From Collinsella aerofaciens (GTDB lineage Bacteria > Actinomycetota > Coriobacteriia > Coriobacteriales > Coriobacteriaceae): DNA of 64,000 nt. The DNA is taken from the NCBI RefSeq assembly GCF_015555045.1, contig NZ_JADNJQ010000006.1:1-64000 (forward strand). Direction: 5' to 3'. Numbering within the stretch: position 1 is the first letter of the stretch; the number at the start of each line of letters is the position of its first letter. The notes below the pieces were generated by a model. It had not been told where the DNA came from. It searched no databases and was given only the letters and a program-made list of their open reading frames with translations. Both the position numbers and the translations under genes were made by a program. Below, piece after piece: positions 18,130-26,455 of this stretch.

Positions 18130-18666
18130 CTACTCTGTCTCGCCCGGTCGAGCGCCGCGGGCCAGGGCGTCCTGGTACTCCTTGACTGCCTTGATGCGCT
18201 GCATCGGCTTCAGTCGCTCGAACATGGTGTTACCGTGCAGGTGATCGATCTCGTGCTGCAGGCACACGCAGAACAGATCGCCCGTGGCCTCATAGCGAAT
18301 AAGGTTGGCATCCAAGTCGTACGCCTCGACGACGACATGGTCGGGACGCTCGATCTCGCAGCTAATGCCAGGAATGGAAAGGCAGCCCTCGCTAAACGGC
18401 ACCAGATGGTCACTCTGCTCAACAATGACAGGGTTAATGAGCACGTACGGATCATAGTCGCTCTTGTCGCTGTAGTCGCAGTCGATGGTGACGAGCTGAA
18501 TGAGCTCACCGATCTGCGGGGCAGCCAGGCCGCAGCCGCCGTTCTCAAACATCATCTTCTTCATCTTCTCGGCAAGCGCCTCGATTGCCGGGGTGATCTC
18601 CTCGATGACGGCGCACTCCTGGCGCAGACGAGGGTCGGGCGACAGTACGATTCCGTTGGCTTCCAT
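18130..18666 (-). CDS. def: Peptide deformylase
   Basis: A 178-residue metalloenzyme that removes the formyl group from nascent proteins. All three family motifs are present: GCGLAAPQIG, EGCLS and QHEIDHLHG, whose Cys and two His bind the metal with Glu as catalyst. ATG 18666 is preferred because AAAGGA lies six bases before it; ATG 18672 would be too close. priA ends 18 bases upstream. Confidence 0.96.
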   Translation of the reverse strand: MEANGIVLSPDPRLRQECAVIEEITPAIEALAEKMKKMMFENGGCGLAAPQIGELIQLVTIDCDYSDKSDYDPYVLINPVIVEQSDHLVPFSEGCLSIPGISCEIERPDHVVVEAYDLDANLIRYEATGDLFCVCLQHEIDHLHGNTMFERLKPMQRIKAVKEYQDALARGARPGETE

Positions 18667-18684
18667 GGCCATCCTTTCGGATTG

Positions 18685-21138
18685 TTACATCAAATCATAG
18701 GCGTCGACATCAACGCTCACGCTCACGCCGCGCACGGAGCCCGCTTCTTTGAGACAGGCGTCGATATCATCAGAGATATGGTACCCCACGGGCGACTTCA
18801 CAAGCAGATGGAAGCGGTAACGGTCCTTGGCTCTCTCGATTACACACGAAGCCGGGCCCAGCACCTGCGGCACGGCGCTCCCCGCCCGCAAAAAGTTGGG
18901 CGCGGAGACATGCCAGCGGCGCTTGAGGAGCTTCGCGATGCGTCCGATGTAATCCTGCGCGTCGTCTCGGCTCGCCGACCACACCAAAATGTTGACCAAG
19001 CGAACAAACGGCGGGTACAGCGCGTCGCGGCGCTGGTCCAGGTCGTAGTCGGTAAAGATCGAACGGTCGTGCTCAGCGACAGCGCGAATGACCGGATCTT
19101 CGGGCAGGTAGGTCTGGATGATCACCTCACCGGGGCGATCGCCGCGGCCGGCGCGGCCCGCAACCTGCTCCAGCAAGTCGTAGGCGCGCTCTCCTGCGCG
19201 GAAGTCCGGCAGCTTGAGGGCGAAATCGGCATTGACCACGCCCACGAGCGTGACCTCGGGAAAGTCGAGGCCCTTGGCGATCATCTGGGTGCCCAACAGC
19301 ACCGCACAATCGGCGGCATCGAACTGCTCGAGCAGCTTTTTGTGCGCATCCTTGCCGCGCGTGGAATCGGCATCCATGCGAATAATGGCGACGTCCTCGG
19401 GAAGCATCTGGTGCAGCGCGTCCTCGATCTGTTGAGTGCCCAGACCCATTTTTGCCAGGTAGCGACTGCCACATTTGGGGCAACGGCTCGTGGGCGCGGG
19501 ATACGGCTGCACGCGCCAAGACGAACCGCAGGTGTGGCACTGCAGTGTATGGGTGCGCTCGTGATACGTAAGCGCGGTGGAGCAGTGGTTACAGGTGGGG
19601 ACGCAGCCGCATTCGCGGCACATCAGGAACGGCGCAAAGCCGCGGCGGTTATGCAGCAGCACAGCCTTCTCGCGCCGCTCAACAACGCGCTCCAGACCTT
19701 CCATGAGCGGTTTTGAGAACATGGAGCGGCTGCCGTGCGAGAACTCGCGGCGCAGGTCGGCAATGCGGACTGTCGGCAGCACGGCGTGTCCCGGGCGCTC
19801 GGGCATCTCGATGCGCGTCCAGGTGGCGCCGTTATACGTGCCACGGCGGCAGCGGTCGAGGGCCTCGGCTGAAGGCGTGGCGGAGCCCAGCACGAGCGGG
19901 CAGCGGTAGCGCCGCGCCATCTCGGCCGCCACCTCGCGCGCGTGGTAGCGCGGACTGGAGCCCTGCTTGTAGCTGGTCTCGTGCTCCTCGTCGATGATGA
20001 TGAGGCCCAGGTCGCTGAGCGGGCAAAAGAGAGCCGAACGGGCACCCACGACCACACGCGCGGCACCGCTGGCAACCATATCCCACTGGTCCAGGCGCTC
20101 GCCGGCCGAAAGGCGTGAATGGAAAACTGCGACCGTCTCGCCAAAGCGCGAGCGGAAACGGCCGACGGTCTGGGCCGTCAGCGATATCTCGGGCACGAGC
20201 ACGCAAGCCGATCGGCCGGCCGCCAGCACGCGCTCAATCGCCGAAAGGTAAACCTCGGTTTTGCCGGAGCCGGTGACGCCGTCGACAAGGACCACGTCTC
20301 CGTGGGCGTCAAGACGGGCGCGCTCAATCTGCGCGAGCGCCTGCTGCTGGCCGTTGGTAAGGAAGACCGGCGCCTTGCCACTTGCCGAGGACAGCGAGGT
20401 CTGCTCGCTGCAGCCACGCCAAGCACGGCGCTCCTCCACCACCACGACGCCGCGTTTTTCGAGCGCCTTGATGGTCGCCGACATGCTGTTATAGAGAAGG
20501 TTGAGGTCGCGCGTCGTGACCGGGCCGCACTGGAGCGCCTCAATGAGCTGACGCTGACGAACTGCAGTCTTGGGCGGCGTATAGTCGAAACCCTCGGGCG
20601 TGAGCATGACCCAGCGGTTTTGGATAGGCTTGACGGCGGGGCGCTCAACGGCCCACACGCCGTCACCGCCCTTGACCACGCGCGGGCTTCCACCCGGGGG
20701 CAAGAACAAACGCAGGCACTCGGAAAGCGTTGCGACGTACTCGCGGCTCATCCAGCGTGCGATACGGGCAGCCTCGGCGGTAAAGAGCGGTTTGCTGAGG
20801 ATGGCTTCGACGGGCTTAATGCGCGAAAGGTCGAGGGCGTTGTTGCCCTGCAGGTCGCCCAGCTCAGGCGCAATGTCGACGATATAGCCCGCGGCAGCAC
20901 GGTTACCAAAGTGGACCAGGACCGTGGATCCGATCTGCGCCTCGTTGGCAAGGGACCGGGGGATACCGTAGGCGAATGGCTCGGACAGCGCACGGGTCGG
21001 GATGTCGAGGACCACGCTCGCGTAGGCGGCAACGGGCTCGGGCGCGGACTCGGGCTTGGCCTGCTCGGCCGAGCGGTCGGGCTTTTCGAGGGCCTGTTTT
21101 GGTTCCGGCGAACCAAACAGCGAAAGTTGCTCGGCCAT
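18685..21138 (-). CDS. priA: Primosomal protein N' (replication restart helicase)
   Basis: An 817-residue PriA. It reloads the replicative helicase at stalled forks. After a ~40-residue polar N-terminal stretch comes the DNA-binding domain, then the helicase core with Walker A VTGSGKTEVYL and the DEEH box in IIIDEEHETSYKQ, and the cysteine-rich zinc region starting CRECGCVPTCNHC and ending CPKCGS. ATG 21138 follows AGGAGG. Runs into def. Confidence 0.96.
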   Translation of the reverse strand: MAEQLSLFGSPEPKQALEKPDRSAEQAKPESAPEPVAAYASVVLDIPTRALSEPFAYGIPRSLANEAQIGSTVLVHFGNRAAAGYIVDIAPELGDLQGNNALDLSRIKPVEAILSKPLFTAEAARIARWMSREYVATLSECLRLFLPPGGSPRVVKGGDGVWAVERPAVKPIQNRWVMLTPEGFDYTPPKTAVRQRQLIEALQCGPVTTRDLNLLYNSMSATIKALEKRGVVVVEERRAWRGCSEQTSLSSASGKAPVFLTNGQQQALAQIERARLDAHGDVVLVDGVTGSGKTEVYLSAIERVLAAGRSACVLVPEISLTAQTVGRFRSRFGETVAVFHSRLSAGERLDQWDMVASGAARVVVGARSALFCPLSDLGLIIIDEEHETSYKQGSSPRYHAREVAAEMARRYRCPLVLGSATPSAEALDRCRRGTYNGATWTRIEMPERPGHAVLPTVRIADLRREFSHGSRSMFSKPLMEGLERVVERREKAVLLHNRRGFAPFLMCRECGCVPTCNHCSTALTYHERTHTLQCHTCGSSWRVQPYPAPTSRCPKCGSRYLAKMGLGTQQIEDALHQMLPEDVAIIRMDADSTRGKDAHKKLLEQFDAADCAVLLGTQMIAKGLDFPEVTLVGVVNADFALKLPDFRAGERAYDLLEQVAGRAGRGDRPGEVIIQTYLPEDPVIRAVAEHDRSIFTDYDLDQRRDALYPPFVRLVNILVWSASRDDAQDYIGRIAKLLKRRWHVSAPNFLRAGSAVPQVLGPASCVIERAKDRYRFHLLVKSPVGYHISDDIDACLKEAGSVRGVSVSVDVDAYDLM

Positions 21139-21168
21139 GGCCCCAGCACCTCCTATCCCATACGTCTA

Positions 21169-21204
21169 CAGAAACAAGAGCCCCGCTCTGAGTGAACGGG
21201 GCTC
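21169..21204 (-). terminator. Terminator of gltX
   Basis: Stem GAGCCCCG / CGGGGCTC (21178-21185, 21197-21204) followed on the minus strand by TTGTTTCTG, just past the gltX stop. Confidence 0.65.
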
Positions 21205-21227
21205 GGATACATACATTTGCGCAGCGA

Positions 21228-22703
21228 TTACAGCGCCATCGTGCGGGCGCGGTCGATGCGCGCCAGGCAGTCGTCGCGGCCGACGAGCGCCATGGTCTCG
21301 CCCAGCGGAGGACTCACCATGTTGCCGCAGACGGCGACGCGCACGGCCTGGAACACCACGCGCTTCTTAAGGTCCATCTGCTCGGGAAGCGGCTCAAGCG
21401 CGGCGTCAATGTTGACAGCCGTCCACTCGTCCACGCCCTCGAGCGCGGCCTTGGCGGCATCCAGAATGGCACCCATGCCTTCCTTGGCCAGGCCCTTGTT
21501 GACGGACTTCTCGTCATACTCAAGCGTCTCGGCCGTAGCAAAGATGGGAGCGGCGACGGTCACGGCGTCGGCCGGCATCTTGGTGCGCGGCTTAACGATG
21601 GCAGCAAGCGCATCGATCCAATCCTCGCCGTACTCGACATTACCCTCGATAAGACCCGCCTCGTGCAGCTCGGGGACCATGATCTCATCGGCAAACTGAG
21701 CATCGGACATGCCATTGATGTACTCGGCATTAACCCAATCAAGCTTCTTGGGGTCGAAGGTCGCCGGGTTCTTGGAGATGCGGTCGAGCGAGAACTTGCT
21801 GGCCAGGACATCGCGCGGGATGATCGTGGTCTCGCCGTCGAGCGACCAGCCGAGCAGCGCCAGATAGTTGACGAAGGCGTCGGACAGGTAACCGGCGTCG
21901 CGGTACTCCTCCACCGAGGTGGCGCCGTGGCGCTTGGAGAGCTTTTTGCCGTCGGCACCCAAGATCATGGAGATGTGGGCGAACGTGGGCACGGGCGCGC
22001 CGAGGGCCTCGTAGACCATGACCTGACGCGGGGTGTTGGACAGGTGGTCGTCGCCGCGGATGACATGGGTGATCTTCATCATGGCGTCGTCGACGACAGT
22101 CGCGAAGTTGTACGTGGGCGTGCCATCGGAGCGGAAGATGACAAAGTCGTCGAGCTCCTTGGCGTCGAAGGTCACCTCGCCGTGGACGGCGTCGTGGATG
22201 ACGACGTCGCCGCGGTCCTCGGGAACCTTGATACGCAGGACGTAGGACTCGCCGGCCTCGATGCGACGGCGGGCCTCCTCGGGATCAAGATCGCGGCAAC
22301 GGCGCTGATAGCCCTGGAAGGGGTCCTTGCGCTCCTGCGCGGCCTTACGGTCGGCGTCGAGCTGCTCCTTGGTGCAGAAACAGGGATATGCATTGCCCTC
22401 GTCCCAAAGCTTCTGGGCGGCCTGCTTGTACAGGTCCAGGCGCTCGGTCTGGGCGTAGGGACCAAAGTCGCCGCCAACCTCGGGACCCTCGTCCCAGTCC
22501 AGGCCCAGCCAACGCATGGCGCGCAGGATGATCTGCGTGTTCTCGTCGGTGGAGCGGGTGGGGTCGGTGTCGTCGATGCGCAGGATGAACGTGCCGCCGT
22601 TTGCACGGGCGAAAGCCCAGTTATAGATAGCGGTGCGGGCGCCGCCGATGTGCAGCTTGCCCGTCGGTGAGGGTGCAAAGCGGACGCGAACGTCTGATGC
22701 CAT
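21228..22703 (-). CDS. gltX: Glutamyl-tRNA synthetase
   Basis: A 491-residue class I synthetase charging tRNA-Glu. The HIGH-type motif is in FAPSPTGKLHIGGARTA and the KMSKS-type loop in DGKKLSKRHG. The ATG at 22703 has GAGGAGA upstream and starts directly before the RVRFAPSPTG segment; the longer frame upstream is not supported. Whether it is discriminating or also charges tRNA-Gln cannot be told here. Confidence 0.95.
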   Translation of the reverse strand: MASDVRVRFAPSPTGKLHIGGARTAIYNWAFARANGGTFILRIDDTDPTRSTDENTQIILRAMRWLGLDWDEGPEVGGDFGPYAQTERLDLYKQAAQKLWDEGNAYPCFCTKEQLDADRKAAQERKDPFQGYQRRCRDLDPEEARRRIEAGESYVLRIKVPEDRGDVVIHDAVHGEVTFDAKELDDFVIFRSDGTPTYNFATVVDDAMMKITHVIRGDDHLSNTPRQVMVYEALGAPVPTFAHISMILGADGKKLSKRHGATSVEEYRDAGYLSDAFVNYLALLGWSLDGETTIIPRDVLASKFSLDRISKNPATFDPKKLDWVNAEYINGMSDAQFADEIMVPELHEAGLIEGNVEYGEDWIDALAAIVKPRTKMPADAVTVAAPIFATAETLEYDEKSVNKGLAKEGMGAILDAAKAALEGVDEWTAVNIDAALEPLPEQMDLKKRVVFQAVRVAVCGNMVSPPLGETMALVGRDDCLARIDRARTMAL

Positions 22704-22788
22704 GGAAATCTCCTCGATTGCAGGATGGATGTCTAACCGCATCAGTATAAAGCAACAATGCCCACCTCCGCACAAAGGGCACCGACCC

Positions 22789-22997
22789 ACTCATTGGGGA
22801 CAGACTTAAATGACCATTCGTTGGGGACGTTCTTCGAAGCTAACTGAACAGGAGTGTCCCAAACTGCCGTCACTTGGGGACGTTCCTAAACTGCCGGCAG
22901 AAAAGGACCGTCCCCAAGTGCCGACACATAAGGAACGTCCCCAGGTGCCGTAAGAGTGTTCCTATTGGCTGGTCATTTATGTCTGTCCCCAATGAGT
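22789..22997. repeat. Nested REP-like cluster upstream of metK
   Basis: Outer arms of 28 bases (22789-22816 and 22970-22997, core TTGGGGACAGAC) differ at one position. Inside are at least four further GGGGAC-type units in both orientations, including CACTTGGGGACG paired with CGTCCCCAAGTG. The whole is non-coding and can fold as a branched structure. It fills most of the 403-base gtlX-metK divergent gap. Confidence 0.85.
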
Positions 22998-23106
22998 AGG
23001 TGCGGAAAGGGTGTGAATGTTTGATTTACGCGCTATGATGTGCCCTTGCATAGAGAGCCCGGCGGAATGGTAACGGTCGCCGGTACACGTTTTTGAAAGG
23101 ACAATC

Positions 23107-24387
23107 ATGTCAGAAGAACTTCGTTCCATCCCGCCCCAACACGGGTCCTTTGTTTTTACGTCGGAGTCGGTGACCGAAGGCCATCCCGATAAGATCGCTG
23201 ACCAGATCAGCGACGCCGTCCTCGATGCAATCCTCGCCAAAGAAATAGAGCTGCAGGAGCAGGGCTACATCGCCCCCAACGGCGTGCCTGCCAACGTGGA
23301 GAACGTCCGCTGCGCTTGCGAGACCCTCGTTACCACCGGCACTGTTATCGTCGCCGGCGAGATCCGCACCCAGGCCTACGTCGACGTGCAGGAAATCGCC
23401 CGCGGCGTTATCCGCCGCATTGGCTACAACCGTGCCAAGTTCGGTTTTGACTGCGACACCTGCGGCGTTATGAGCCTCATCCATGAGCAGTCGCCCGATA
23501 TCGCCCAAGGCGTCGACGAATCCTTCGAGACCCAGACCGGCGCTACCACCGACCCGATCGACCTGATTGGTGCCGGCGACCAGGGCATGATGTTCGGTTA
23601 TGCCTCCAACGAGACCAAGACCCTCATGCCCATGCCGCACTACCTGGCAAGCCGCCTGGCGGAGCGCCTGTCTGCCGTGCGCCACGACGGTACCCTCGCC
23701 TATCTGCGCCCCGACGGCAAGACCCAGGTCACCGTGCGCTACGAAGACGGCAAACCTGTGGAGGTCACGACCATCGTCATCTCCACGCAGCACGCCGCCG
23801 AGATCGAGGACATGGGCAAGATCAAGGCCGACCTCATCGAGCACGTCATCACCCCGGTCATGGCCGCCGAGAACATGCCGTGGGATAACGCCGACATCTA
23901 TGTGAACCCCACCGGTCGCTTTGTCGTGGGCGGCCCCATGGGCGACACGGGCCTGACCGGCCGCAAGATCATCGTTGACACCTACGGCGGCTACGGCCGT
24001 CACGGCGGCGGTGCCTTTAGCGGCAAGGACTGCACCAAGGTCGACCGCTCCGCCGCGTATGCCGCGCGCTGGGTCGCCAAGAACGTGGTCGCCGCCGGCC
24101 TGGCCGACCGTTGCGAGGTCGAGCTTGCCTATGCCATTGGCGTTTCCAAGCCCCTCTCAATCATGGTCGACACCTTCGGTACCGCACATGTTGCCGAGGA
24201 CAAGATCGTCGAGGCCGTAGAGAAGACCTTCGACTTGCGCCCGGGTGCAATCATCCGCGACCTAGACCTGCGTCGCCCCATCTACGAAAAGACGGCAGCC
24301 TACGGTCACTTCGGCCGCGAAGACCCCGACTTCACCTGGGAGAAAACCGATCGAGTCGAAGAACTCAAGGCAGCCTGCGGTCTGTAA
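23107..24387 (+). CDS. metK: S-adenosylmethionine synthetase
   Basis: A 426-residue methionine adenosyltransferase making SAM from methionine and ATP. Signatures: [18 protein letters not shown] at the N terminus, [12 protein letters not shown] in the middle and GGGAFSGKD in the P-loop-like region. GAAAGGA precedes ATG 23107. A CCGGCG/CGCCGG hairpin sits in the leader, but I see no SAM riboswitch. SAM supply matters for the many methyltransferases of the cobalamin block. Confidence 0.97.
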   Translation: MSEELRSIPPQHGSFVFTSESVTEGHPDKIADQISDAVLDAILAKEIELQEQGYIAPNGVPANVENVRCACETLVTTGTVIVAGEIRTQAYVDVQEIARGVIRRIGYNRAKFGFDCDTCGVMSLIHEQSPDIAQGVDESFETQTGATTDPIDLIGAGDQGMMFGYASNETKTLMPMPHYLASRLAERLSAVRHDGTLAYLRPDGKTQVTVRYEDGKPVEVTTIVISTQHAAEIEDMGKIKADLIEHVITPVMAAENMPWDNADIYVNPTGRFVVGGPMGDTGLTGRKIIVDTYGGYGRHGGGAFSGKDCTKVDRSAAYAARWVAKNVVAAGLADRCEVELAYAIGVSKPLSIMVDTFGTAHVAEDKIVEAVEKTFDLRPGAIIRDLDLRRPIYEKTAAYGHFGREDPDFTWEKTDRVEELKAACGL

Positions 24388-24426
24388 GCTAACGAGAAAA
24401 GCCGCAGCCAAATAGCAACGCACCAA

Positions 24427-24462
24427 AAGAAGTACCGCCCCCAAGCGGTACTTCTTTTTTAT
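24427..24462 (+). terminator. Terminator of metK
   Basis: Perfect 12-bp stem AAGAAGTACCGC / GCGGTACTTCTT with 6-base loop, running into TTTT. Textbook form. Confidence 0.92.
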
Positions 24463-24521
24463 TAATCCGGTGGTGAAGATATTTCGATATGAGCCCACGC
24501 TGCGTCACCAGCTAATGAATT

Positions 24522-24552
24522 TTGCAGCACGCGCCCTTCTACCATGTATCCT
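24522..24552 (+). promoter_or_regulatory. Weak promoter candidate for the serine dehydratase gene
   Basis: TTGCAG (24522-24527) and TATCCT (24547-24552) are 19 bases apart. If used, the whole palindromic element that follows would lie in the mRNA leader. Confidence 0.3.
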
Positions 24553-24554
24553 TA

Positions 24555-24675
24555 GTCCCGAGGGGCGGGGCATAAGGTCGATCGCGAGTTCCGCACGAGC
24601 CGGAGAGCACTTAATGTGCTCTCCGTGCGAGCAGGACTGTCCGAGCAGGCGACCTTATGCCCCGCCCCTCGGGAC
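24555..24675. repeat. Palindromic element with 26-bp arms and shared core, copy A
   Basis: Perfect 26-bp arms (24555-24580 and 24650-24675, containing GGGGCGGGGCATAAGG) enclose a 69-base core (24581-24649). The core has its own hairpin, GGAGAGCAC / GTGCTCTCC, and reappears in reverse orientation at 62300-62367, where the arms are unrelated. It ends 23 bases before the serine dehydratase start. Confidence 0.92.
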
Positions 24676-24698
24676 GACGGGATAGAACAGGAGCGCAT

Positions 24699-26306
24699 AT
24701 GGCAGGCAAGCCGCAAACATTAGCTACGACCTCGGCATTCGAGATCTTGGGCCCCGTCATGGTCGGCCCCAGCTCATCGCACACCGCCGGCGCCCTGCGC
24801 TGCGCCCAAGTTGCTGCCAGCCTGCTGGAAGGCCGCATCACCAAAGTCACCTTTGGCCTGTGGAACTCCTTCGCCCACACCTACCGCGGCCACGGCACCG
24901 ATCGTGCGCTCGTCGCGGGTATCTTGGGCCTCGACACCGATGACGAGAACATCAAGCAGGCCTTCGACCTCGCGCGCGAGCAGGGCCTTGAATATCACTT
25001 TGACATCAAGGGCGACGACGCCTCCATCCACCCCAACACCGTCGACATCGACATGGTCGACGACACGGGCGCCACGGCACAGGTCCGAGGCGAGAGCCTG
25101 GGCGGCGGCAAGATGCGCATCAGCCGCATTAACGGCGTCGGCGTCGACATCTCGGGCATGTATTCCACGCTCTTCGTGGCGCACAAGGACGTCCCCGGTG
25201 TACTCGCCGCGCTCACCAACCTGCTAGCCTACGCACACGTGAACATCGCCTTCTGCCGCACCTACCGCACCGAAGTGGGCGGCCAGGCCTACTCCGTCTT
25301 TGAGACCGACGGCGCGCCCGACGACACCGTCGTCCCCATGCTGCGCAAGCTCGACAATGTCGATTACGCAACGTTTATCGAGCTCCCCGGTTCTGCCTCG
25401 TCGCTCTCCCCCGGCGTCTCGGCCAAGGAAATCTTCGACGACGGCGAGCAGCTGCTCGATGCGTGCGAGGAACTGGGGCTCAGCATCGGCGCCGTCATGG
25501 CCGTTCGCGAGGCGCGTCTGACCGGCGAGGCCCACGCCGTCGCTGCCATGCGCCGCGTGCTCGACGTCATGCGCGAGGAGACCACGGCCCCCATCGCCAA
25601 TCCGCAGCGATCGCTCGGTGGGCTTATCGGCGGCGAAGCCAAGCTCGTCGATGCCACTGGCCGCAACGATTTGAGCACGAGCCTGATGGGCCCCGTTCAA
25701 ACCGACGCCGTGGCCCGCGCGATGGCCGTGCTCGAGCGCTCCGCCACGATGGGAGTGATCGTCGCCGCCCCCACGGCAGGCTCCGCGGGTGTCGTGCCCG
25801 GCTGCGTGCTGGCGCTCGCCGATCACCTTCAGCTCGACGACGAGCAGATCATGGACGCGCTCTACTGCGCAGCCGCCATCGGCCTCAACCTCACCACGAG
25901 CGCCTGCGTCGCCGGCGCCGAGGGCGGCTGCCAGGCCGAGGTGGGAAGCGCCGCCGCCATGGCAGCCGCCGCGCTGGTGCAGATGCTCGGCGGCACGCCC
26001 GAGCAGGCGCTCGACGCCAGTTCCATCGCGCTGAGTAACTTGCTGGGCCTCGTTTGTGACCCCGTCGGTGGCCTCGTGGAGGTGCCCTGCCAAAACCGCA
26101 ACGCCATCGGCGTGGCAGCGGCCTTTAGTTCGGCACAACTCGCCCTCGCAGGCATTAAGAGCTTGGTGCCGTTTGACCAGATGGCACATGTCATGCTCTC
26201 GGTGGGCCACGCGTTGCCGGCAACGCTGCGAGAGACGGCAAAGGGCGGCATCGCGCAGGCTCCGGCCGCACTTTCAGCCTGTGCAAAATGCGGTGTGTGC
26301 GGATAA
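24699..26306 (+). CDS. sdaA: L-serine ammonia-lyase, iron-sulfur type, single chain
   Basis: A 535-residue fusion of the beta (substrate/ACT-like) and alpha (catalytic) parts of the 4Fe-4S L-serine dehydratase, which deaminates serine to pyruvate. The beta half starts with ILGPVMVGPSSSHTAGALR; an ACT-type segment follows around residues 150-220; the alpha half has APTAGSAGVVPG and cluster cysteines in TTSACVAGAEGGCQAEVGSA and LLGLVCDPVGG, plus a CAKCGVCG end. ATG 24699 has AGGAGCG upstream; the earlier ATG 24657 lies inside the palindrome arm. Oxygen-labile enzyme, consistent with an anaerobe. Confidence 0.94.
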   Translation: MAGKPQTLATTSAFEILGPVMVGPSSSHTAGALRCAQVAASLLEGRITKVTFGLWNSFAHTYRGHGTDRALVAGILGLDTDDENIKQAFDLAREQGLEYHFDIKGDDASIHPNTVDIDMVDDTGATAQVRGESLGGGKMRISRINGVGVDISGMYSTLFVAHKDVPGVLAALTNLLAYAHVNIAFCRTYRTEVGGQAYSVFETDGAPDDTVVPMLRKLDNVDYATFIELPGSASSLSPGVSAKEIFDDGEQLLDACEELGLSIGAVMAVREARLTGEAHAVAAMRRVLDVMREETTAPIANPQRSLGGLIGGEAKLVDATGRNDLSTSLMGPVQTDAVARAMAVLERSATMGVIVAAPTAGSAGVVPGCVLALADHLQLDDEQIMDALYCAAAIGLNLTTSACVAGAEGGCQAEVGSAAAMAAAALVQMLGGTPEQALDASSIALSNLLGLVCDPVGGLVEVPCQNRNAIGVAAAFSSAQLALAGIKSLVPFDQMAHVMLSVGHALPATLRETAKGGIAQAPAALSACAKCGVCG

Positions 26307-26324
26307 CGGCTAAGAACGACTCAA

Positions 26325-26351
26325 AGGTGGGACAAATGTCCCACCTCTTTT
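26325..26351 (+). terminator. Terminator of sdaA
   Basis: Stem AGGTGGGAC / GTCCCACCT with AAAT loop and CTTTTG tail, 18 bases after the stop. Confidence 0.85.
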
Positions 26352-26455
26352 GAATGCCACCGTTTCCGTACCACAAACAGCAGGGCAATCGCTATAATGC
26401 AAGCCCAGTAAAAACACGATGAACCGCAAGGCGAAAATCGAAGGATATGCATACG

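Noticed and set aside
18100-19716. A 538-codon plus-strand frame opposite def and priA
   Set aside because: Antisense to conserved genes and starts inside the palindrome arm; composition is that of a shadow frame.
21192-22670. A 492-codon plus-strand frame opposite gltX
   Set aside because: The minus strand encodes a complete glutamyl-tRNA synthetase; the plus frame has no recognisable motif.
22789-22997. CRISPR array
   Set aside because: Units occur in both orientations, with no regular spacing, no unique equal-length spacers and no cas genes nearby.
23000-23106. SAM riboswitch before metK
   Set aside because: The leader has only a short CCGGCG/CGCCGG hairpin; the conserved SAM-I core is not visible.
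24555-24675. Simple rho-independent terminator
   Set aside because: There is no T-run on either side and the metK terminator lies ~95 bases earlier; arms are far longer than terminator stems.
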